Below are positions 7,116 through 15,092 of a stretch of 15,751 nucleotides of DNA, in pieces. A program made the position numbers and the translations under genes. Each line of letters begins with the position of its first letter. Positions within the stretch are counted from its first letter, which is position 1. This DNA comes from Planctomycetota bacterium (lineage in GTDB: Bacteria; Planctomycetota; Planctomycetia; Isosphaerales; Isosphaeraceae), in NCBI GenBank assembly GCA_021807585.1, contig JAKBCQ010000007.1:1-15751 (forward strand), given 5' to 3'. Under the pieces are notes generated by a model that saw only the letters and a list, made by a program, of their open reading frames with translations, was not told the DNA's origin and did no database searches.

Positions 7116-8780
7116 TTATCTTTCTTCATTGAAGGCGGATTCGGGTCGAATCATCCGATACGTGCGGAAACCTCCGGCGAGGTTGATCGCGTTGAAGCCC
7201 TCCTGACGCAACAATCGCGTCGCGACGTAGCCCCGCTGTCCCGCGTGGCAATAGACGACGATCGGTCGATCGCGCGGAAGTTCATTTAAGTGATTGCGCA
7301 AAGAATCAATCGGAATATGGATGGCCGATTCGATCGCTCCTCGACGGTGTTCGTCGATCGTTCTTACGTCGAGAATCACTCCGTTTTCGCCGAGCGCGGC
7401 GGCGAGATCCTCGACTTGTGTTTGCGGGTAATCGCCCCGCGCCACCCCCGCCGCGACGAAGCCCGCCATGTTGATCGCGTCTTTCGCCGAGCCGAATTGA
7501 GGCGAATAAGCGAGTTCGACTTCTTCGAGATCGAACACCGTCATTCGCGCCTGGATCGCGGTCGCGATCACGTCGATTCGTTTGTCGACACCGTCGGCGC
7601 CGACGATTTGCGCTCCCAGGATCGAGCCGTCGTCGCCGCGGAAGAGCAACTTGATCGTCATCGCCTTCGCGCCGGGATAATACCCCGCGTGTTGATTGGG
7701 ATGAACGTAGATCTTCTCGTATTTGAGACCGCTTGTGCGAAGCGTCTTTTCGATCTCCCCCGTTTGCGCCGCGACGACGTCGAAGACTCGGACGATCGCC
7801 GTCCCCTGCGACCCGCGGTATTTCGAATCGCGACCGAGAATATGATCCGCGGCGATTCGACCCTGGCGGTTCGCGGGCCCGGCGAGGGGGATTTGCCGCG
7901 CCCCTCGCGTTACAAACGCCCGCGCCTCGACGACGTCTCCGACGGCGTAAATATCAGAATCAGATGTTCTCATACGGTCATCAACTTGAACGCCGCCGCG
8001 TGCGCCGACCGCGAGCCCCGCGGCTTTCGCCAGATCGCTTTCGGGGCGGACGCCGATCCCGACGAGAACCAGGTCGGCGGCGATCTCCTCGCCGTCGTCG
8101 AGGGTTGCGACGAGTCCGCCGCCGCGCTCTTCGATTCGTTTCGCCGATCGTCCGAGGCGAAGACCGACTTGATGATGCGCGAGCGCCTCGACGATCGGCG
8201 TCGTCATCTCCTTGTCGAAAGGCGCGAGGATCTGATCGGCCAAATCGACGACGGTCGTATCGTACCCGCGGCGAACCATGTTTTCGACGAGCTCGAGCCC
8301 GATGTAACCCGCTCCTAATATCAAAACGCGCTTGATCCCGGAATTGAGCCGCGCATGAATTCGATCGACGTCGCGGAGATCGCGGAGCGTGAAAACGCCG
8401 GGAAGGTCGACCCCCGGGATCGGCGGGACGATCGGCGCCGCCCCCGTCGACAGAACTAGCTTGTCATATGTTTCTGTTTCGGTGCGATTATCGTCAAGGT
8501 ATCGAATCATAATCGTCTTTGACGCGCGATTGATCGATTCGACCGAGGCGCGAACTCGGACGTCGATCTTGAACCGATCGCGCAGGAGCGAAGGCTTCGC
8601 CACCAACAGCTTGTCGCGATCGACGATCTCTCCCCCGAGATAATATGGAAGGCCGCAATTCGCGAAGGAAACGTCGGGACCTCGCTCGAGCAGGACGATC
8701 TCGGCGCGCTCGTCGAGCCGCCGCGCCCGCGTCGCGGCGCTCGCTCCACCGGCCACCCCCCCGACGATCACAATTTTCAT
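7116..8780 (-). CDS. CoA-disulfide/persulfide reductase-type flavoprotein with C-terminal rhodanese domain
   Basis: This FAD- and NAD(P)H-dependent oxidoreductase belongs to the CoA-disulfide reductase/NADH-dependent persulfide reductase group. The 554-residue protein has an N-terminal FAD motif (GGVAGGASAA, 7-16) and the single redox cysteine C42 in SFANCGLPYY. A second dinucleotide motif, LGAGYIGLELVE, lies near 150. The FAD-binding GDVVEA segment and the dimerisation domain follow. A rhodanese domain (about 455-545) has its active-site loop CHAGQRG starting at C511. Fusion with rhodanese is known in enzymes that reduce polysulfide or CoA persulfide. The ATG at 8780 has GGTGA just upstream, and the gene starts 25 bases after hypE, so it appears to be the last gene of the hydrogenase operon. 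The exact sulfur substrate cannot be read from the sequence. Confidence 0.9.
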   Translation of the reverse strand: MKIVIVGGVAGGASAATRARRLDERAEIVLLERGPDVSFANCGLPYYLGGEIVDRDKLLVAKPSLLRDRFKIDVRVRASVESINRASKTIMIRYLDDNRTETETYDKLVLSTGAAPIVPPIPGVDLPGVFTLRDLRDVDRIHARLNSGIKRVLILGAGYIGLELVENMVRRGYDTTVVDLADQILAPFDKEMTTPIVEALAHHQVGLRLGRSAKRIEERGGGLVATLDDGEEIAADLVLVGIGVRPESDLAKAAGLAVGARGGVQVDDRMRTSDSDIYAVGDVVEARAFVTRGARQIPLAGPANRQGRIAADHILGRDSKYRGSQGTAIVRVFDVVAAQTGEIEKTLRTSGLKYEKIYVHPNQHAGYYPGAKAMTIKLLFRGDDGSILGAQIVGADGVDKRIDVIATAIQARMTVFDLEEVELAYSPQFGSAKDAINMAGFVAAGVARGDYPQTQVEDLAAALGENGVILDVRTIDEHRRGAIESAIHIPIDSLRNHLNELPRDRPIVVYCHAGQRGYVATRLLRQEGFNAINLAGGFRTYRMIRPESAFNEER

Positions 8781-8805
8781 CTGTTCACCAACCTTTATAA
8801 ATGAG

Positions 8806-9855
8806 TTAGCATATCCTTGGGAGTTCCTCCCCCGCGGGAATGTCGATCGCGCGACGTCCCCCCGGTTCGGCTTCGACGAAGAGGATCCCCGCGTCTCCCG
8901 AGTCGACGCGCCCGATCGCCGCTGCTTGAGTTCCCCGCGGATGTGATCGAAGCGTTTCGAGCAAGAGGGTTTCGTCGTCCGCCGCGACGAAGAACAACAT
9001 CAGTCCTTCGTTGGCGATGAAGAGGGGATCGAGACCGAGAAATTCGCACGCGTTTTTGGCCGCTTCGGCCAGAGGAATCGCGCGATCGTCGAGCGTGATT
9101 GAAGTCGCCGATAATTCGGCGATCTCGCTCAGAGCCGCGGCGAGTCCTCCTCGCGTCGGATCGCGCATGCACCTCGGTTTAATCCCCGCGGCGTAAACGC
9201 GCGAGACGAGATCCCAAAGAGGCGCCGAATCGGAAACGAGATCGGATTCAAACATTAAATTATCTCGAATCGAAAGAATCGCCAATCCGTGACGAGCGAT
9301 CGGCCCGCTGATCACGACGCGATCCCCAGGCTTAACGTTGCGCGGCGTCGGCGCGGGTTCGTGCTCGATCACGCCGATACCGCTTGTCGTGATGAATACG
9401 CCGTCTCCTTTGCCGTGTTCGACGACTTTCGTGTCCCCCGTCACGATCTCGACCCCCGCGTGCTCGGCCGCCGCCGCCATCGAACGAACGATCCGCTCGA
9501 GATCGGCGATCGGGAAACCCTCCTCAATCACGAACGCCGACGACATCGCGATCGGCCGAGCGCCGCACGCCGCCAGGTCGTTCACCGTCCCGTGTACCGC
9601 GAGCGAGCCGATATCCCCTCCCGGAAAAAACGGCGGACTCACGACATGACCGTCGGTGCAAAACGCAAGCCGAACACCGTCGACCGTGACGATCGACCCG
9701 TCGTGCTCCTCCATTAAACTCGCCGATTTGAATTCTCGAATAAAGAGCTCTCGGATCAGCTTGCGAGACATCCGTCCGCCGCCGCCGTGACCCATCTGAA
9801 CCTTCCCCTTGTATCCCGGCGGGGGAGGACATGTAAAGTTCATTTCGTTGAACAT
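8806..9855 (-). CDS. hypE: Hydrogenase maturation protein HypE
   Basis: HypE dehydrates the carbamoyl group, received from HypF on its C-terminal cysteine, to a thiocyanate that supplies the cyanide ligands of the [NiFe] site. The protein has the PurM-like fold motifs: [13 protein letters not shown] near the N-terminus, [34 protein letters not shown] and [13 protein letters not shown]. It ends in the required PRIC tail with the acceptor cysteine last. I chose the ATG at 9855 because AAAGAGAG lies upstream at suitable spacing. The ATG at 9843 is an alternative that would give an ATGA overlap with the hypD stop. An in-frame start further upstream would add residues unlike HypE. With the 9855 start it overlaps hypD by 16 bases. 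Function is firm. Confidence 0.96.
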   Translation of the reverse strand: MFNEMNFTCPPPPGYKGKVQMGHGGGGRMSRKLIRELFIREFKSASLMEEHDGSIVTVDGVRLAFCTDGHVVSPPFFPGGDIGSLAVHGTVNDLAACGARPIAMSSAFVIEEGFPIADLERIVRSMAAAAEHAGVEIVTGDTKVVEHGKGDGVFITTSGIGVIEHEPAPTPRNVKPGDRVVISGPIARHGLAILSIRDNLMFESDLVSDSAPLWDLVSRVYAAGIKPRCMRDPTRGGLAAALSEIAELSATSITLDDRAIPLAEAAKNACEFLGLDPLFIANEGLMLFFVAADDETLLLETLRSHPRGTQAAAIGRVDSGDAGILFVEAEPGGRRAIDIPAGEELPRIC

Positions 9856-10964
9856 AATAAACTCTCTTTGTTTATAACGCGACGATAACGATAATGCGCG
9901 GAGCACGCTCCTTCGGCCGAAACCATCGGCGCGCCCAGCGGGTGATCGGGCGTGCAAGTTGATCCGAACGCCTCGCATTCATGCGGTTTGATTCGACCCG
10001 AAAGCACCTCGCCCGACCTGCACGGCGACGACGACTCGGACGAACTTTCGGCGGAGGTCGTCGGGAATCGCTCGAACGCGTCGAATCGGCGAAACGCGGG
10101 TCGGATCCTCATCCCCGATTGGGGGATGACGCCGATTCCCCGCCACGCGTAATCGACGACCTCGAAGACGCGTGCGATCGCCCTCAGCGCCGCGGGATTG
10201 CCTTCGGGGCGGACCGACCGCGCGTATTGATTCTCGAGCCGAGATTCTCCCTTCTCCAATTGTTCGACGCACCTTGCAATCCCTTCGAGCAGGTCGACGG
10301 GTTCGAATCCAGTGATAACGATTGGAACATGTCGGCTCGCGACGATCGGTAGGTATTCCGCCTCGCCCGTCACGGTGCAAACGTGCCCCGCGGCGAGGAA
10401 CGCCTGAACACGGTTTCCTGGAGCGTCGAGGATCGCCTCGATCGCCGGCGGAACGCGCACGTGCGAGACGATGAGCGAGAAGTTGTCGAGCGCGAGTCGC
10501 TCGGCCTCAAGGAGCGCCGCGGCTGCGGCGGGGGAGGTCGTCTCAAAGCCGACGGCGAAGAAAACGACCTCGCGATTCGGCGTTTTTCGCGCCGTTGCAA
10601 CCGCGTCGAGCGGCGAATAGACGACGCGAACGTCTCCTCCATCGGCTCGCGCGTGAAAGAGGTTTTCACTCGTTCCAGGAACGCGCAACATGTCGCCGAA
10701 CGAGCAGATGATCGTTCCCGGCGTGCGCGCGATCGCGATCGCTCGGTCGATCGCCTCGGCGGGGGTGACGCAGACCGGGCATCCCGGGCCGTGGACGAGT
10801 TCGACGACCCCCTCGAGCGCCGCATCCAAACCAAATTTCATGATTCCATGAGTTTGTCCGCCGCATAATTCCATGATCGTCCAAGTGCGCTTCGTGGTCG
10901 ATCGGATCCGCTCGACGAGCGCTCGCGCGATCTTGGGGTCGCGGTATTCATCGAGGTATTTCAT
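9840..10964 (-). CDS. hypD: Hydrogenase maturation protein HypD
   Basis: HypD is the iron-sulfur scaffold that, with HypC, carries Fe while the CN and CO ligands are attached. The 374-residue protein shows the family signatures: [10 protein letters not shown] (C34), HGPGCPVC (C62, C65), [14 protein letters not shown] and the C-terminal [10 protein letters not shown]. The C-terminal cluster motif C-X12-C-X6-C-X16-C is present except that its first cysteine is serine (S317); C330, C337 and C354 are kept, and a cysteine lies two residues before S317 (C315). A tail of about 14 residues, with another cysteine, extends past the usual end. The ATG at 10964 is preceded by GGAG at 7-8 bases and begins MKYLDEYRD, the typical HypD start; an ATG at 10985 is less likely. 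It overlaps the end of hypC by 17 bases. Confidence 0.95.
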   Translation of the reverse strand: MKYLDEYRDPKIARALVERIRSTTKRTWTIMELCGGQTHGIMKFGLDAALEGVVELVHGPGCPVCVTPAEAIDRAIAIARTPGTIICSFGDMLRVPGTSENLFHARADGGDVRVVYSPLDAVATARKTPNREVVFFAVGFETTSPAAAAALLEAERLALDNFSLIVSHVRVPPAIEAILDAPGNRVQAFLAAGHVCTVTGEAEYLPIVASRHVPIVITGFEPVDLLEGIARCVEQLEKGESRLENQYARSVRPEGNPAALRAIARVFEVVDYAWRGIGVIPQSGMRIRPAFRRFDAFERFPTTSAESSSESSSPCRSGEVLSGRIKPHECEAFGSTCTPDHPLGAPMVSAEGACSAHYRYRRVINKESLLCSTK

Positions 10965-11184
10965 CGAGCGGCTCCAGGGTTTCAAACACCTCGCGCGCGC
11001 GGACCGGGTCGATCACCGAAAGCGCGAAACCCGCGTGGACGATCACATAATCGCCGCGGCGAACCTCGGGAACATAGGCGAGACAGATTCGTTTTTTGAC
11101 TCCCCCGAACGACACCGTCCCCTCGATCAGTCCCGCCGCGGGTTCGTCGATCGCGATCACTTCTCCGGGAATTCCCAGGCACAT
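10948..11184 (-). CDS. hypC: Hydrogenase maturation chaperone HypC
   Basis: HypC is a small chaperone that forms a complex with HypD for Fe(CN)2CO assembly and then delivers it to the hydrogenase large subunit. The 78-residue protein begins MCLGIPGEV, with the essential C2 directly after the initiator methionine, and continues with the family's beta-barrel pattern ([16 protein letters not shown]). An SD-like AGGGGGTGA lies just upstream of the ATG. The gene starts 3 bases after the hypF stop, and its end overlaps hypD. Its length is normal. Confidence 0.96.
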   Translation of the reverse strand: MCLGIPGEVIAIDEPAAGLIEGTVSFGGVKKRICLAYVPEVRRGDYVIVHAGFALSVIDPVRAREVFETLEPLDEIPR

Positions 11185-11187
11185 CGA

Positions 11188-13527
11188 TCACCCCCTCTCG
11201 CTGAGATAGAGAGCCGCGGCCCAAACCTGGCCGACCGCGAGCCCGCCGTCTCCCGGCGGTATCGCGTAATGTGTCAATACTTGAAAATTTTCTTTGATTA
11301 AACGCTCAATTAAAATCTCGCTTAATAGTTTGTTTTGAAAACAACCGCCGCTGAGCGCGATTTTGTCGATTCCGGTTCGGCGTGCGATCGCGACGCACGC
11401 CTCGGCGAGTGAGCGATGAAACACCGCGGCGACGATACCGGGGGCGATTCCGCGGCGGATCGAGGCGAGCGTCTCCACAACCCACGGACGCCAATCGATG
11501 AGAAGCATGCCGCGGTCGTCGCCGGTGATTTCGATCGGCCAGACGCGACGTTCGGCGGGATCGGCGATCTCCTCGAAACGGATCGCGGCTTCTCCCTCGT
11601 AATCGGCGCGTTCGCTCATGCCGACGAGCGCGCCCCACGCGTCGAAGAGCCGTCCCGCGCTCGTGCAAACCGCCGCGGCGCGGGGCGATCGCAAAATCGA
11701 TTCCAACATCACAACTTGTTTATCGGAGAATCCGAGTTCGCGCGGGATCGGTAACCCCGCCGCGACGCACACCCCCGCGGCGCAGGTTCGAGGTTCGCGT
11801 GCGGCGCGGTCGCCTCCCGCGAGCCGAAACGGTAGAATCGAGCCGATTCGGCGATAACCGCGGCGGTCGACGACGAGAAACTCACCCCCCCAGATCGCAC
11901 CGTCGTCGCCGAGCCCCGTTCCGTCGAACGCGATCCCCAATACCGGGCCCGTCTCGCCGTGCTCGGCCATGCACGAGGCGATATGTGCGTGATGATGTTG
12001 AATCGGTATGTTTTTAAGGCCCGATTCGTCGGCGTATCGCGTCGATTCGTAATCGGGGTGAAGATCGTGCGCGATCCATTCGGGCCGGCCGCCGATCAGC
12101 TCGCGCAGGTCGTCCGCGGTCGAACGATAACGTCTGCGAATCGCCAAGGTATCAAGATCGCCGATATGCTGGCCAAGGACGATCGACCCGCCGCGCGCGA
12201 AAGCGACCGCGGCCTTCATGTGTCCGCCTGCGCCCATGATCGCCGGAGTCTCGAACGGCATCCGAAGCTCGACGGGCGCCGATCCGCGGCCGATCCGGAT
12301 TGGAACCGGTCGCCCCGCGATCACCCGCGAAACGCCGTCGTCGGCGTGACGAACGATTCGGCGATTATGCAAAATGAACAAATCCGCGATCGTTTTTATT
12401 TCGGCGACCGCCGCGTCGTTCTCGATCGGCATCGGCTCGTTGCTCGCGTTGCCGCTCGTCGCGACCAGCGGAACCCCCGCGGCTTCAAGCAATCCATAAT
12501 GAATCAACGAATAAGCTAGCATGGCCCCGACCGAGGCGAGCCCCGGCGCGATCGCGCCGGCGAGGTCGCAACCGGCGCGACGGCGTAACGGGACGATCGG
12601 CGCCGCGGGCGACGCGAGCAGATCCCATTCGGCGTCGTCGACTTCAAGCCTTTGTTCAAGCGACTCGCGATCGGCGAAGAGCACCGCGAACGGCTTTCGC
12701 CCCCGCCGTTTTCGCTCCCTCAAAGCCTCGACCGCGGCGTTTGAAGTCGCGTTACAGATCAGGTGAAAACCGCCGATCCCTTTGACCGCCACAATTCCCC
12801 CTTCGCGGATCCTCTCGGCGGCGCGAACGAGAACGCCCCAATCATCATAACGCGTGTTATTATGTGGATAGCTATCTATCTGGGGATCATAAAGCGATAA
12901 CACGGGACCGCAAACCGGGCAGCAGAGGGTTTCGGCGTGGAATCGGCGATTAAATATTGAATTATATTCATGAGAACAAATCGGGCACGGGGGAAAATCG
13001 CGCATCGTCGTCCGGTCGCGGTCGTACGGCGCCTCGATCTGGACGGTGAACCGAGGACCGCAGACGACGCAGCTTGAAAGCGCGTAACCGTAACGACGGT
13101 CGGTCGGATCGTCGAACTCGGAGGCGCATTCCGGGCACACGGCGCGGTCGGGAGCGGTCTCGGTATCGCGAACCCCTTGCGCTTCGCTCTCCGCAACCTG
13201 AAACGACGTCCGCGATTCACGCGGCGCACGCTCTTCCATCAGGGAATCGATTCGCGCCGCGGCGGGAGCATCGGCGATCAGACGCTCGCGAAATCGATCG
13301 ATGAGTTCGCGATCCCCCTCGAGCTGGATTTCAACGCCCCTGGTCGTGTTCCGCACCCACCCGGCCAGGCCGAGTTCGACCGCCAAACGCGCCGTGAACG
13401 GCCGAAAACCAACCCCTTGCACGCGGCCCGTCACAATCAACCTCGCCGCGCGCGAACCCGCTCCGCCGTCCGCCGAATTGTTATGATCAATTGCAGTCAT
13501 TATAAATCTATCAATGTGGCGAATCAT
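11188..13527 (-). CDS. hypF: Carbamoyltransferase HypF
   Basis: HypF makes carbamoyl-adenylate from carbamoyl phosphate and ATP and transfers the carbamoyl group to HypE. The 779-residue protein has all four parts in order. These are an acylphosphatase domain (about 28-115; GRVQGVGFRPF at 34-44), two zinc-finger repeats (C131/C134/C153/C156 and C181/C184/C203/C206), a YrdC-like domain (about 232-420; VKGIGGFHLICNAT) and a Kae1-like carbamoyltransferase domain (about 430-779). The last carries HHHAH at 511-515, FDGTG at 534-538 and LSGGCFQN at 725-732. An insertion rich in Asp, Asn and Tyr (about 213-230) separates the zinc fingers from YrdC. The ATG at 13527 forms an ATGA overlap with hypB; an ATG at 13500 is possible and would remove 9 residues. 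Function is firm. Confidence 0.96.
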   Translation of the reverse strand: MIRHIDRFIMTAIDHNNSADGGAGSRAARLIVTGRVQGVGFRPFTARLAVELGLAGWVRNTTRGVEIQLEGDRELIDRFRERLIADAPAAARIDSLMEERAPRESRTSFQVAESEAQGVRDTETAPDRAVCPECASEFDDPTDRRYGYALSSCVVCGPRFTVQIEAPYDRDRTTMRDFPPCPICSHEYNSIFNRRFHAETLCCPVCGPVLSLYDPQIDSYPHNNTRYDDWGVLVRAAERIREGGIVAVKGIGGFHLICNATSNAAVEALRERKRRGRKPFAVLFADRESLEQRLEVDDAEWDLLASPAAPIVPLRRRAGCDLAGAIAPGLASVGAMLAYSLIHYGLLEAAGVPLVATSGNASNEPMPIENDAAVAEIKTIADLFILHNRRIVRHADDGVSRVIAGRPVPIRIGRGSAPVELRMPFETPAIMGAGGHMKAAVAFARGGSIVLGQHIGDLDTLAIRRRYRSTADDLRELIGGRPEWIAHDLHPDYESTRYADESGLKNIPIQHHHAHIASCMAEHGETGPVLGIAFDGTGLGDDGAIWGGEFLVVDRRGYRRIGSILPFRLAGGDRAAREPRTCAAGVCVAAGLPIPRELGFSDKQVVMLESILRSPRAAAVCTSAGRLFDAWGALVGMSERADYEGEAAIRFEEIADPAERRVWPIEITGDDRGMLLIDWRPWVVETLASIRRGIAPGIVAAVFHRSLAEACVAIARRTGIDKIALSGGCFQNKLLSEILIERLIKENFQVLTHYAIPPGDGGLAVGQVWAAALYLSERG

Positions 13528-14204
13528 TTAGTACAACCGTTTAGGATACGACTATTTCGATAGTGGATCAAGGCGTTGAGCCAGAAATCAAGCCCTTTTC
13601 CCGAGATTGCCGAAAGCGGAAAGAATTCGAGGTCGGGGCGGATCGAACGCGCGTCGGCGATCGCGGAATCGATCTGGAACGGAACGTAAGGCAAAAGGTC
13701 GATCTTGGAGAGGACGCACGCGGTCGACGTGCGGAACGCCTTGGGATACTTACTCGGTTTATCGTCCCCCTCGGTGACCGCGAGAACGACGATTCGCATA
13801 TGCTCGCCCAGATCGAACGACGCGGGACAAACGAGATTGCCGACATTCTCGATGAAGAGGAAATCGGCGGGTTGATCGAGTCCGAGCTTCTGAAAGCCCG
13901 CCTCGACGAGCGGCGGTTCAAGCCGGCACGCTCCTCCCGTCGTCAGTTGGACCGCGGGCATATACCGGCGTAATCGATCGGAGTCGCGGTTGGTGGCGAT
14001 ATCGCCGACAAGGCAAGCGAGCCGATACGTATCGCCCAGTCGTTGCGCCGTCGCCTCGAGCAGCGACGTTTTCCCCGACCCCGGCGAAGACATCAGATTG
14101 ACGACGAACGTCCCCGCTTCGGTCATCCGCGCACGGAACTCCTCGGCCCGGCTCGCGGACTCGGCGAGGATCGATTGACCGACGGATACCGATCTCTCAT
14201 TCAC
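13524..14204 (-). CDS. hypB: Hydrogenase nickel-insertion GTPase HypB
   Basis: HypB is the GTPase that, with HypA, delivers nickel to the large subunit after iron insertion. The 226-residue protein has a P-loop SSPGSGKTS (39-47), a switch region GDIATNRDSDR (68-77) and ENVGNLVCP (119-127, with C126). SKID (166-169) gives guanine specificity. It lacks both the N-terminal CxxCGC nickel motif and a histidine-rich stretch, so it is the minimal form. The G-domain metal site reads GGACRLE: C93 is kept, but the following residue, normally His, is R94. The start codon is GTG at 14204, giving a GTGA overlap with the hypA stop. Membership of the HypB family is firm; metal binding may be altered. Confidence 0.94.
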   Translation of the reverse strand: MNERSVSVGQSILAESASRAEEFRARMTEAGTFVVNLMSSPGSGKTSLLEATAQRLGDTYRLACLVGDIATNRDSDRLRRYMPAVQLTTGGACRLEPPLVEAGFQKLGLDQPADFLFIENVGNLVCPASFDLGEHMRIVVLAVTEGDDKPSKYPKAFRTSTACVLSKIDLLPYVPFQIDSAIADARSIRPDLEFFPLSAISGKGLDFWLNALIHYRNSRILNGCTK

Positions 14205-14620
14205 GATGAAGTCTCCCGAACCGGCCGCGGCTCGCCGCGACGATCTCCTTCGAACTCGTGACGACCGCGATCGACCTCATCGAGTAAAGTAATGCTTTCT
14301 AATAAAAATTCCTCGCCGGATAATACGTCGATCTGATTTGATCCGCACCGCGCGCAGACGAAGCGAAAATCAACGACGCGGGTCCGTTCTCCGCAGCCGC
14401 GGCATTCGGCTTCAAGCGGTATCACTTTGATTTCAAGCGATGCGTCGTGGGCGCGGGTCGCGGGGGCGGCGATCCGGAACGCCGATTGGAGGAGATCCGG
14501 CTCGACTCCGGAAAACTCGCCGGCGAGCACGCGAATTCGCGTCACGCGACCTCCTCCCGCGGCGATCGCCTCGCGATCGACGAGACGCAACAGATGTTTT
14601 ACTAGCGATAGTTCATGCAT
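14201..14620 (-). CDS. hypA: Hydrogenase nickel metallochaperone HypA
   Basis: HypA carries nickel and works with HypB to insert it into the hydrogenase active site. The 139-residue protein starts MHELSLV, with the nickel-binding H2 and E3. It has the zinc-binding pairs CRGC (C73, C76) and CARC (C89, C92). The usual family end is near ESITL (109-112); here about 25 further residues, rich in Arg, Glu and Asp, follow and are probably disordered. The ATG at 14620 overlaps the end of the protease gene by 8 bases. Its stop overlaps the hypB GTG start, so translation of the two is likely coupled. Confidence 0.95.
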   Translation of the reverse strand: MHELSLVKHLLRLVDREAIAAGGGRVTRIRVLAGEFSGVEPDLLQSAFRIAAPATRAHDASLEIKVIPLEAECRGCGERTRVVDFRFVCARCGSNQIDVLSGEEFLLESITLLDEVDRGRHEFEGDRRGEPRPVRETSS

Positions 14621-15086
14621 ATGTTTGCGCCTCTGCGAAATCGGCTCGGATCGTTTCGACGAGGCGGTCGATCGCGGAATCGACCTCGCGCGAAAGGCCG
14701 AAGGCTTGATCGACGGATTTCGCCTCGATTGTATGGAGGCGCAATCGTTTGAATGTGTAACCGAGCGCCTCGACGAGTTCGAGCGCCTCGATCAGCCCGA
14801 CTCCGTGCGTGCTCCACGCCGAGCCTCGTTGTACGGCGATCTCATCGCGGTCGAACGACCGGATCGTTCCCGGCTCGCCGCGCGGCGCCGCGGCGTCGAC
14901 GATCACGGTGAACGGATAAGACTCTTCGCACAAGCGCGCCGCGATCGAGAGGGAATCGCCCGTTTTCACCAGGCTCACGCCGCGCGGCGCGCGTTCGGCT
15001 AGTCGATCGACCGCGACCCAACCCGCCGCGTCGTCGCCGCGCGGTCCTCCTAAACCAATAATAATAGCATGATAAGAATGATTCAT
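14613..15086 (-). CDS. [NiFe]-hydrogenase maturation endopeptidase (HycI/HoxW family)
   Basis: This protease removes the C-terminal peptide of the hydrogenase large subunit once nickel is in place. The 157-residue protein has the family fold pattern: IIIGLGGPRGDDAAG at the N-terminus (D18/D19), VIVDAAAPRGEPG (D64) and STHGVGLIEAL (H94). These match the three nickel-sensing ligands known in HybD/HycI proteases. The usual GxGN reads GLGG here and the loop to the aspartates is one residue shorter, which I regard as a subfamily trait. It starts 6 bases after the large-subunit stop, with no clear SD site, and overlaps hypA by 8 bases. Its position next to the large-subunit gene makes that protein the obvious substrate. 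Confidence 0.92.
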   Translation of the reverse strand: MNHSYHAIIIGLGGPRGDDAAGWVAVDRLAERAPRGVSLVKTGDSLSIAARLCEESYPFTVIVDAAAPRGEPGTIRSFDRDEIAVQRGSAWSTHGVGLIEALELVEALGYTFKRLRLHTIEAKSVDQAFGLSREVDSAIDRLVETIRADFAEAQTYA

Positions 15087-15092
15087 AATTTG

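Noticed and set aside
7290..8318. 342-codon open frame on the + strand inside the flavoprotein gene
   Set aside because: It is antisense to a gene with clear FAD and rhodanese motifs, and its Arg/Asp-rich translation matches no family.
9856..9978. Longer HypE with about 41 extra N-terminal residues
   Set aside because: The extension lies within hypD, does not resemble HypE, and a ribosome-binding site is found just before the ATG at 9855.
12867..12876. GATAGCTATC palindrome in an AT-rich patch within hypF
   Set aside because: It falls inside coding sequence for an Asp/Tyr/Asn-rich insertion, and the local AT richness is explained by those amino acids.
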